A stretch of 64,000 bases of DNA from Nocardioides sp. Root190 (lineage in GTDB: Bacteria; Actinomycetota; Actinomycetes; Propionibacteriales; Nocardioidaceae): assembly GCF_001428565.1 (NCBI RefSeq), contig NZ_LMIA01000001.1, positions 1 through 64,000 on the forward strand, given 5' to 3'. Numbering within the stretch: position 1 is the first letter of the stretch; every line of letters starts with the position of its first letter. Positions 23,972-30,885 of this stretch are shown here, piece after piece. Below the pieces are notes generated by a model, which worked only from the letters and a program-made list of their open reading frames with translations, ran no database searches and was not told where the DNA came from. The translations under genes and the position numbers were made by a program.

Positions 23972-24975
23972 TGTCCCATCGACCGAACCGCCGCAGGGGC
24001 GGACACGAGGAGGAGCACGAGAACCACGAGCGCTGGCTGGTGTCGTACGCCGACATGATCACCGTGCTGATGGCGCTGTTCATCGTGCTCTACGCCATGA
24101 GCCAGGTCGACGAGACGAAGTACGAACAGCTCAAGCAGGGCCTGGCCGTCGGCTTCGGCCGCGAGCAGTCCATCCTCAACGGCGCGACCCCCGCCACCAA
24201 CGCCAAGGGCGTCGACGACCCGGGCGAGACCAGCCACCAGGTGATCATGTCGCAGGTGCCCGAGGGCCAGCGCGAGATGGTGCAGGCGATCGTCAACGAG
24301 ACCGAGCGGCTGCGCCGCGAGCGGGCGTACGGCGACGCGAAGGTCGAGGTCGAGCGGCTGATCAAGGTGTGGCAGAAGATCGACCGGGCGTTGCGGCGCC
24401 AGGGCCTGCGCGACGACGTCCGGGCGACGATCGACGAGCGCGGGCTGGTCGTGAGCCTGGTCTCGGAGCACGTGGTGTTCGAGCCCAACGTCGCCGAGCT
24501 CACCACCCGGGGACGCCGGGTGGTCGACACCCTCGCACCTGTGCTCGGCGAGCTGGCCGAGCCCATCGAGCTCGACGGCCACACCAACCAGGAGAAGGTG
24601 AAGCCGAAGTACTACCCCACCGACTGGGAGCTCTCCGTGGCCCGCGCGGTGCACGTGCTGCGCCGCCTGGAGGAGATCCACGACATCCGCACCTCGCGAC
24701 TGCGGGCAACCGGCTTCGGCCACACCAAGCCACTGATCGACCCGGCCCGCGCCGGCTCGCAGAAGATCAACAAGCGGGTCGACGTGATCGTGCTCAGCCA
24801 GACGCCAGGCGAGACCCGGGCCCTGATGGGTGAGGCCTACGACGAGCTGCGGCGCCAGGCCGGGCTCGACGACGACGAGCTGCCCGAGCTCGTCTCCAGC
24901 GACGACGACAGCGACCCCACCTCCGGCGCCAACGCGGCCGGACGACCCGACTCCCGAACGGAGGAGCTCCCGTGA
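23971..24975 (+). CDS. motB: Flagellar motor stator protein MotB
   Basis: MotB anchors the stator to peptidoglycan. The 334-residue product has a single membrane segment with the ion-binding aspartate (D28 in WLVSYADMITVLMALFIVLY), a linker, and a C-terminal OmpA-like domain (ELDGHTNQEKVKP, ELSVARAVHVLRRLEEIHDI, GSQKINKRVDVIVLSQ). The C-terminal tail (DDDELPELVSSDDDSDP) is acidic. Whether protons or sodium are used cannot be told. It overlaps fliL by GTGA. Confidence 0.96.
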   Translation: MSHRPNRRRGGHEEEHENHERWLVSYADMITVLMALFIVLYAMSQVDETKYEQLKQGLAVGFGREQSILNGATPATNAKGVDDPGETSHQVIMSQVPEGQREMVQAIVNETERLRRERAYGDAKVEVERLIKVWQKIDRALRRQGLRDDVRATIDERGLVVSLVSEHVVFEPNVAELTTRGRRVVDTLAPVLGELAEPIELDGHTNQEKVKPKYYPTDWELSVARAVHVLRRLEEIHDIRTSRLRATGFGHTKPLIDPARAGSQKINKRVDVIVLSQTPGETRALMGEAYDELRRQAGLDDDELPELVSSDDDSDPTSGANAAGRPDSRTEELP

Positions 24976-25409
24976 GCACCACTCTCACCCCGAACGCACC
25001 CGCGGACGCCGCGGCCGCACCGGCTGGAGGTGGCCGGACCAAGCTGATCGGCATCCTCGTCCTGGTCATCGCCGTCGGCGCCGCCGGCTGGTACTTCTTC
25101 CTGCGCCCCACCCCCGAGAGCGCACCGAAGCCCGGTGAGGTGGTCAAGGTCGAGCCGATCCAGGTCAACCTCGCGGGTGGCCACTACCTGCGCCTGGGCA
25201 TGGCGCTCCAGCTCACCGAGACGGCCCACGAGGTCGACGGCAGCAAGGCCCTCGATGCGGCGATCGGCGTGTTCAGCGGGATGGCCGTGGGCGAGATCAA
25301 CAAGCCCGAGGCCCGCGAGGAGCTGCGCAAGGAGCTCGAGAAGGAGCTCGACCACCGCTACCACGGTGACGTGATGGCGGTGTACTTCACCGAGTTCGTC
25401 ACCCAGTAG
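24972..25409 (+). CDS. fliL: Flagellar basal body-associated protein FliL
   Basis: FliL rings the stator and supports high load. The 145-residue product has one N-terminal membrane segment (LIGILVLVIAVGAAGWYFFL) and a periplasmic domain (KVEPIQVNLAGGHYLRLGMA, ending VMAVYFTEFVTQ). It is a normal length for the family. GTG start overlapping the motB stop. Confidence 0.94.
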   Translation: MSTTLTPNAPADAAAAPAGGGRTKLIGILVLVIAVGAAGWYFFLRPTPESAPKPGEVVKVEPIQVNLAGGHYLRLGMALQLTETAHEVDGSKALDAAIGVFSGMAVGEINKPEAREELRKELEKELDHRYHGDVMAVYFTEFVTQ

Positions 25410-25514
25410 GGGGCGAACCCGCACCACAGATCACCCGGACCCGGGACCGTCCCCGGGACCCTCCATGACTCGTTGTGACCACGGGACCCTGACCGCCCGG
25501 CGTACCAGCGACCC

Positions 25515-25542
25515 CTCAGGTCGCCCGACGCCGCGACGATGT
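25515..25542 (+). promoter_or_regulatory. FliA-type promoter of fliM (leaderless)
   Basis: CTCAGG (25515-25520), 15 nt, ACGATGT (25536-25542), then 7 nt and the GTG at 25550. The first base of the -10 differs from most other sites (A for C). The sequence upstream (25429-25495) holds three GGGACC-type motifs of unknown meaning. Confidence 0.6.
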
Positions 25543-25549
25543 GGCATCC

Positions 25550-26476
25550 GTGACCCTCACACCGCAGCGGCCCCGACGCCGTGCGCGCACGGCCGAGCCC
25601 ACGCCGTACGACTTCCGGCGCCCGATCCAGCTCAGTCGTGAGCACCAGCGCACCCTGCAGCTGGGCTTCGACGGCTTCGCCCGCCAGGCGACGACCGTCT
25701 TCACCAGCTCGCTGCGCACGGTCTGCACGGTGGCCCTGGTGGGCATCGAGCAACGCACCTATGCGGAGTACGTCGACAGCCTGGGCGTCTCGACGTACCT
25801 GACGCTGTTCTCCGCGGACCCCATGCCCGGCACAGGCGTGCTGGAGATCCCGCTCTTCGCGACGATGTCGTGCGTCGACCACATGCTCGGCGGTCCGGGG
25901 TCCGACGAGCAGCCGGACCGGCCGCTCACCGAGATCGAGGACGGCGTGATCCGCGGGCTGGTCGAGCGGCTGCTCGGCGAGATGAGGTACTCCCTCGAGG
26001 GGATCGTGGCGCTCGAGCCGACGGTCACCGGGGTCGAGTACAGCCCCCAGTTCGCGCAGGTCGCTGCGGCGGCCGACGTGATGGTCGTGGTCACCTTCGA
26101 CCTCCGCATCGGGGAGCGCGGGCACCGGATGTCGGTCTGCCTGCCGTTCAGCGGACTGCTGCCGCACCTGACCAACGCCTCCGGCAGCGGCGCGGTCTCG
26201 GACCGCGAGCGCGCGCAGCGCGCCGAGTCGGCCACCCTGCTGCAGGCCCAGTTCAACCGGGTCCCGGTCGCGGTCGCCGTGCGCTTCCGTCCGATCAGCC
26301 TCGACCCTGCCGACCTCGCGGAGCTGCGTCCCGGGTCGGTCGTGCGGCTCACCCACCCGGCCTCGGCGCCGCTGGACGTGACCGTCGCCGGCACCACCTT
26401 CGCCCATGCCACGGCCGGCGCCCGCGGACAGCGTCTGGCCGCACTCATCGTCACCACGCCTGAGGAGAACTCATGA
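25550..26476 (+). CDS. fliM: Flagellar motor switch protein FliM
   Basis: FliM forms the C-ring wall and normally receives CheY-P. The 308-residue product has the family start YDFRRPIQLSREHQRTLQLG, the middle CheC-like domain (PLFATMSCVDHMLGGPG, then TEIEDGVIRGLVERLLGEMR) and a C-terminal SpoA domain (LDPADLAELRPGSVVRLTHP). The usual N-terminal CheY-binding peptide (LSQxEIDxLL) is not visible. GTG 25550 is preferred over GTG 25541, which overlaps the predicted -10. The stop overlaps fliN (ATGA). Confidence 0.94.
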   Translation: MTLTPQRPRRRARTAEPTPYDFRRPIQLSREHQRTLQLGFDGFARQATTVFTSSLRTVCTVALVGIEQRTYAEYVDSLGVSTYLTLFSADPMPGTGVLEIPLFATMSCVDHMLGGPGSDEQPDRPLTEIEDGVIRGLVERLLGEMRYSLEGIVALEPTVTGVEYSPQFAQVAAAADVMVVVTFDLRIGERGHRMSVCLPFSGLLPHLTNASGSGAVSDRERAQRAESATLLQAQFNRVPVAVAVRFRPISLDPADLAELRPGSVVRLTHPASAPLDVTVAGTTFAHATAGARGQRLAALIVTTPEENS

Positions 26477-27288
26477 CCGACGTCACCACCGCCCTCGCCG
26501 AGTCCGTCGCCGAGGCCGCTGCCGCGGTCCTCCCGGCCGTCACGCCGCTCGTCCTGGGCCCGGCCCAGCCCGGCTCGCCGCACGTGGCTGCCGCCTTCGC
26601 GGGCGGAGCGGTCGCCGACCTCGACGGCGGTGTCCCCGGTTGCGTGGTGGTCCTCGTCGGACGCGAGCTCGTCGATGCCCTGGCGAGCAGCCCGATGGGG
26701 GGCCTCGACGTCGCCGCTGCCGTACAGCCTGCCCTCGATGCCGCTGCCCTGCGCCTCGGCGCCCGGGCCCGCAGCGGGCGCACCCTGGACCTCGCGGCCG
26801 ACGACTTCGACATCACCACCGTCCTCGCCGGCGGCTTCCAGACGGTGCCGCTCATCGGCACCGGGATCGCCGCCGCCGTCCTCGTCCCCGACCTGACCCT
26901 CGCGGGTGCCCGGGAGCCGATCACCGAGTCCAGCGCGACGGCACTGCCCGGGCTGCCCGGCGCCGCCGAGCAGCTGGCCGACCCCGTGGTGGACGAGCCG
27001 TTCGTGCCTGCCTTCGGCGTCGCGCCCGCGATCGTCCCGCAGCGCGGCCTCGAGCTGCTGCACGGCGTCGACATGGAGGTGACGGTCGAGCTCGGCCGCA
27101 CCCGCATGACGGTGCGCGACCTGCTCGCCCTCACGCCGGGCGCCGTCCTCGAGCTGGACCGCGCCGCAGGCAGCCCGGCCGACCTGCTCGTCAACGGCCG
27201 ACTCGTCGCCCGTGGCGAGGTCGTCGTCGTGGACGAGGACTTCGGACTGCGCGTCACCGAGATCCTCGACGCCACCGCGTCCGTCTGA
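26473..27288 (+). CDS. fliN: Flagellar motor switch protein FliN/FliY type
   Basis: This C-ring protein has 271 residues, about twice classical FliN. The C-terminal 80 residues are the SpoA domain (HGVDMEVTVELGRTRMTVRD, LLALTPGAVLELDRAAG, VVVDEDFGLRVTEIL). The N-terminal about 180 residues (TPLVLGPAQPGSPHVAAAFA; MGGLDVAAAVQPALDAAALR) resemble the CheC-like half of FliY, but a clear ExxN phosphatase pair is not visible. It is coupled to fliM. Confidence 0.93.
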   Translation: MTDVTTALAESVAEAAAAVLPAVTPLVLGPAQPGSPHVAAAFAGGAVADLDGGVPGCVVVLVGRELVDALASSPMGGLDVAAAVQPALDAAALRLGARARSGRTLDLAADDFDITTVLAGGFQTVPLIGTGIAAAVLVPDLTLAGAREPITESSATALPGLPGAAEQLADPVVDEPFVPAFGVAPAIVPQRGLELLHGVDMEVTVELGRTRMTVRDLLALTPGAVLELDRAAGSPADLLVNGRLVARGEVVVVDEDFGLRVTEILDATASV

Positions 27289-27294
27289 GCTCCG

Positions 27295-27813
27295 ATGATC
27301 GCCCTGACCTCCGATCCGAGCATCGGCGACCTGGCCTTCCGGCTCTTCGGATCGCTGATCGTCGTCGTCGGTCTGATGCTCCTGATCGCCCGCGGGGTGA
27401 ACCGCAGGTTCAAGGCGCCGGCCGGTGCGACCGTCCAGGTCGTCCACCGCCAGGCCCTCGGCCGCGGTCAGGGCGTGGCCGTGGTCTCGGTGGGCACACG
27501 GGTGCTGGTGCTGGGGACGACCGAGCACCAGATCACCCTGCTGGCCGAGGTCGAGCCCGAGGAGGTCGGCATCGACGTCTTCGCGGAGGAGGACGTCGAG
27601 GACCTCGGCGAGCTCGATGATGACGTGGAGCACGACGACGACACCGACGGCCGTCCCGGCGGCCGTACCGGCGCCGAGACCGTTCGGCCCCGCATCCCGA
27701 CGGCGCTGCGCACCATGCCGACGATGCCCTCCGGCCCGCTCACGGGCTCGGTGCTGTCCCCGCAGACCTGGAAGCAGACCCTCGCCGCCGTCACCGGGAA
27801 GCGTGCCTCGTGA
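27295..27813 (+). CDS. fliO: Flagellar biosynthetic protein FliO
   Basis: FliO assists assembly of the FliP pore. The 172-residue product has one N-terminal membrane segment (LFGSLIVVVGLMLLIARGVN) and the cytoplasmic FliO core (VQVVHRQALGRGQGVAVVSV, then VLVLGTTEHQITLLAEVE). An acidic linker (DDVEHDDDTDG) and a disordered tail follow. It is placed immediately before fliP and coupled to it by GTGA, as expected. Confidence 0.93.
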   Translation: MIALTSDPSIGDLAFRLFGSLIVVVGLMLLIARGVNRRFKAPAGATVQVVHRQALGRGQGVAVVSVGTRVLVLGTTEHQITLLAEVEPEEVGIDVFAEEDVEDLGELDDDVEHDDDTDGRPGGRTGAETVRPRIPTALRTMPTMPSGPLTGSVLSPQTWKQTLAAVTGKRAS

Positions 27814-28565
27814 TCCTGCGCCACCACCTCGTGCTCGCCGTCCACGGCGTCCTCGAACCGGTCGGCCCCAACGGGCCGGGCGGTCCCGACGGCGGCGGGA
27901 GCGTGCAGATCGACCTCGGCGGACTGACCGACAAGCCCAGCCAGAGCCTGGTCGTCTTCCTCGCCCTGACGCTGCTCAGCCTGCTGCCCGCGATCGTGCT
28001 GACCTGCACGAGCTTCACCAAGATCCTCGTGGTGCTGGGCCTGACCCGCAACGCGCTCGGCCTCCAGCAGACCCCGAACAACCAGGTCCTCGCCGGTCTG
28101 GCGCTGTTCCTGAGCCTGTTCATCATGGCTCCGGTCCTGGGCCAGATCAACGACGACGGGGTGCAGCCCTACCTGGACGGTGACAAGAAGACGGCCGAGG
28201 CGTTCCACGACGGCATGGAGCCGCTGCGCGCCTTCATGCTCGACAACACCGACGACGAGGAGCTGATGCTCCTCACCAGCGTCGCGGACCGCGAGCTCCC
28301 CGAGAACCGTGACGAGGTGTCGACCGCGACCCTGATCCCGGCATTCGTCCTCTCCGAGCTCAAGGACGCCTTCATCATCGGGTTCATCATCTTCATCCCG
28401 TTCCTGGTCATCGACATCGTCGTGAGCGGGGCGCTGATGAGTCTCGGCATGATGATGATGCCACCGGTGATGGTGTCGCTGCCGTTCAAGCTGTTGCTCT
28501 TCGTGATGGTCGACGGGTGGGCGCTGATCATCAAGTCGCTCGTCGCGTCGTACGGGACGGGTTGA
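27810..28565 (+). CDS. fliP: Flagellar export gate protein FliP
   Basis: FliP is the main subunit of the export channel. The 251-residue product has an N-terminal lead (VILRHHLVLAVHGVLEP) plus a Gly/Pro linker, then the family segments TLLSLLPAIVLTCTSFTKIL, RNALGLQQTPNNQVLAGLAL, LIPAFVLSELKDAFIIGFII and ISLGMMMMPPVMVSLPFKLL-like MSLGMMMMPPV. GTG start overlaps fliO. The first part may be a cleaved signal peptide as in other FliP proteins, but it is short and polar. Confidence 0.96.
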   Translation: MILRHHLVLAVHGVLEPVGPNGPGGPDGGGSVQIDLGGLTDKPSQSLVVFLALTLLSLLPAIVLTCTSFTKILVVLGLTRNALGLQQTPNNQVLAGLALFLSLFIMAPVLGQINDDGVQPYLDGDKKTAEAFHDGMEPLRAFMLDNTDDEELMLLTSVADRELPENRDEVSTATLIPAFVLSELKDAFIIGFIIFIPFLVIDIVVSGALMSLGMMMMPPVMVSLPFKLLLFVMVDGWALIIKSLVASYGTG

Positions 28566-28569
28566 GGCC

Positions 28570-28839
28570 ATGACCGACACCGCGATCATCGAGATCGCCC
28601 TCAAGACCATGCTGGTGGCGCTCAAGCTGTCCGCGCCGATCCTGGCGACCTCGCTCGTGATCGGCTTCGCGATCTCGCTGTTCCAGTCGATGACGCAGAT
28701 CCAGGAGTTCACGCTGTCGTTCGTGCCCAAGCTCGTCGGCGTCGGCGTGGCCCTGCTGTTCTCCGGCAACTGGATGCTGCACACGCTGATGGCCTTCACG
28801 GCCGAGCTGTTCGCCATCCTGCCCGAGCTGCTCGTCTGA
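28570..28839 (+). CDS. fliQ: Flagellar export gate protein FliQ
   Basis: This is an 89-residue protein with two membrane segments: APILATSLVIGFAISLFQSM and FVPKLVGVGVALLFSGNWML. The TQIQEFTLSFVPK loop between them is diagnostic of FliQ. It lies 4 nt after fliP. Confidence 0.96.
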   Translation: MTDTAIIEIALKTMLVALKLSAPILATSLVIGFAISLFQSMTQIQEFTLSFVPKLVGVGVALLFSGNWMLHTLMAFTAELFAILPELLV

Positions 28840-28852
28840 CGCGGGCCCGGCC

Positions 28853-29620
28853 GTGACCCTCACCGTCAACGGTGCCGAGCTGATGGCGCTGCTGCTCGCC
28901 TCCGTGCGCGTGGTGGCGTGGCTCGCCGTCGTACCCCCCTTCTCCTCGCGGGGCATCCCCGCGATGGCGAAGCTGGTGATGGCGATCGGCCTGTCCCTGT
29001 CGATGGCGCCGACGCTGGCCGGCCAGGACCTCCCGAGCACGACGCCGGGCCTCCTCATGGCCACCGGCGCCCAGGCGCTGATCGGGGTGGCGATGGGCTA
29101 CGTGACGATGCTGCTGTTCGCCGCGATCGGCGCCGCCGGCGCACTCATCGACCTGTTCGGCGGGTTCGCGCTCGCCGCCGCGTGGGACCCGCTCGGCATG
29201 AACATGAACACCGTCTTCGGCCGCTTCCACCAGATGCTCGCCACCGTGCTGCTCGTCGTCTCCGGCGGGCACCTGCTGGTGATCGGCGGCCTGCTCAGCA
29301 CCTTCCGCTACCTGCCGCTGACCGGGGTGCCGGACGTCGCGAGCTGGGAGAGCGTCCTGGTCACCGGGTTCTCGATGTTCTTCACGATCGCGGTCCAGAT
29401 GGCGCTGCCGATGATCGCGGTGCTGTTCGTCGCCGACCTCGCGCTCGCGCTCCTCACCAAGGTGGCCCCGCAGCTCAACGCCCTCAACGTCATGTTCCCG
29501 GCCAAGGTCGGGCTCACCCTGCTGCTGCTCGGCATGTCGTTCCCGATGCTGCCCGCCGCGGTCGACAAGCTCGTCGGTCTCGCGAACGAGGCGATGGCGG
29601 CGATGGCGGGCGCTGGATGA
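28853..29620 (+). CDS. fliR: Flagellar export gate protein FliR
   Basis: FliR completes the FliPQR pore. The 255-residue polytopic product has ASVRVVAWLAVVPPFSSRGI near the N-terminus, ALIGVAMGYVTMLLFAAIGA, the family segment TKVAPQLNALNVMFPAKVG and a C-terminal membrane helix. GTG 28853 starts it, 13 nt after fliQ. Confidence 0.95.
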   Translation: MTLTVNGAELMALLLASVRVVAWLAVVPPFSSRGIPAMAKLVMAIGLSLSMAPTLAGQDLPSTTPGLLMATGAQALIGVAMGYVTMLLFAAIGAAGALIDLFGGFALAAAWDPLGMNMNTVFGRFHQMLATVLLVVSGGHLLVIGGLLSTFRYLPLTGVPDVASWESVLVTGFSMFFTIAVQMALPMIAVLFVADLALALLTKVAPQLNALNVMFPAKVGLTLLLLGMSFPMLPAAVDKLVGLANEAMAAMAGAG

Positions 29621-29648
29621 GGCCGGTCTCGACGCGGGAGGTGAGCCG

Positions 29649-30779
29649 GTGAGCGACCAGGAGAAGACCGAGAAACCCACCCCACAGCGCAAGAAGAAGG
29701 CCCGCAAGGACGGCCAGGTCCCGCGGACCCCCGAGCTCGGCGGCTGGATGGGCCTGTTCGTGGTCACCCTCGCGATGGGGCCGCTCCTCGACCGCGAGCT
29801 CAACGCCCTGCGCTCCATGATGGGCGTGCACCTGCGCGCCGCGGAGCGTCCCTCCATCGCGCTCGCGATGACCCTGCTCGGCGACGCTGCGCAACACGTG
29901 CTCGTCACCCTGGTGCTCCTCGGCTCGATGGTGATGGTGATCGGCGTGATGTCGGCCCTCGCCCAGGGCGGCTTCTACCTCTCCCCCAAGCTCGCCAAGC
30001 CCGACCCCAAGAAGCTCGACCCCTGGAAGGGCGCCAAGCGCCTCCTCGGCCCGCACGCCCTGTGGGAGGGCGTGAAGGTGCTGGCGAAGAGCTCCGTCGT
30101 GGCGTTCCTCGCGTGGGGTGCGATCCGCGCCATGATGCCGCTGGTCGGCGGCCTGCTGCCGATCGAGACCGTGCTCGTCAAGGTCGGCGACGAGGTGTCC
30201 AAGCTCGTGCTGTCCGTCGCCGTCGCCGGCCTGGTGATGGCGGTCGCCGACTACGCGATGATGCGCCGCCGGATCGGCAAGCAGATCCGGATGAGCCACA
30301 GCGAGATCAAGCAGGAGCACAAGCAGGCCGAGGGCGACCCGATGCTCAAGGGCGCGATCCGCAGCCGCCAGCTGGCCGCCGCGCGCAACCGGATGATCGC
30401 CGACGTCAGCACCGCCGACGTCCTGCTCGTCAACCCGACCCACGTGGCCGTCGCACTGCGCTACGACCCCGAACGCGGCGCTCCCCGTGTCGTCGCCCGG
30501 GGAGCCGGCGCGATCGCCGCCAAGATCCGCGAACGGGCCGCCGAGGAGCGGATCCCCCTCGTGCGCGACGTCCCCCTCGCCCGTGCCGTCTACCGGCACT
30601 GCGAGGTCGGCCAGGAGATCCCGCGCGAGCTGTGGGCCGCCGTGGCCCAGGTGCTGGCCTTCGTGCTGAGTCGCCGCAACGCCGGCCAGTACGGCGGGGA
30701 GCACCGCACGCCCCGTCGTACCGACGAGCTGCCGGAGGTGCTGGACCGGGCTCGGCGGCGGCGGGTGGCCGGTGCATGA
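29649..30779 (+). CDS. flhB: Flagellar export switch protein FlhB
   Basis: FlhB sets export substrate specificity by autocleavage. The 376-residue product starts EKTEKPTPQRKKKARKDGQV, has four membrane segments, and the autocleavage site NPTH (N262-H265) in LLVNPTHVAVALRYDPERG. The C-terminal domain ends VPLARAVYRHCEVGQEIPRE. GTG start with GGGAGG upstream. It closes the fliM-to-flhB run. Confidence 0.97.
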   Translation: MSDQEKTEKPTPQRKKKARKDGQVPRTPELGGWMGLFVVTLAMGPLLDRELNALRSMMGVHLRAAERPSIALAMTLLGDAAQHVLVTLVLLGSMVMVIGVMSALAQGGFYLSPKLAKPDPKKLDPWKGAKRLLGPHALWEGVKVLAKSSVVAFLAWGAIRAMMPLVGGLLPIETVLVKVGDEVSKLVLSVAVAGLVMAVADYAMMRRRIGKQIRMSHSEIKQEHKQAEGDPMLKGAIRSRQLAAARNRMIADVSTADVLLVNPTHVAVALRYDPERGAPRVVARGAGAIAAKIRERAAEERIPLVRDVPLARAVYRHCEVGQEIPRELWAAVAQVLAFVLSRRNAGQYGGEHRTPRRTDELPEVLDRARRRRVAGA

Positions 30780-30783
30780 ATCC

Positions 30784-30811
30784 CTCAACCGCGACCCCGC
30801 GCCGCCGATGG
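30784..30811 (+). promoter_or_regulatory. FliA-type promoter of flhA
   Basis: CTCAAC (30784-30789), 15 nt, CCGATGG (30805-30811), directly after the flhB stop. The predicted leader to the flhA ATG is about 67 nt. The -35 ends in C instead of G. Confidence 0.65.
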
Positions 30812-30885
30812 GCCCTTCGGCGACAGGACGGCGCCACCCTCAGTGCCACGGACGGCGCTCGCCCCGTGAGAGGCAGATCCGCCGC

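Noticed and set aside
23656..24723. Antisense frame of 355 codons opposite motA-motB
   Set aside because: Typical GC-rich shadow: low-complexity residues, no ribosome-binding site, and the real genes are on the plus strand.
25425..25475. Terminator after fliL
   Set aside because: GGGACC-rich sequence forms mostly direct repeats; no stable hairpin with a T-run is seen.
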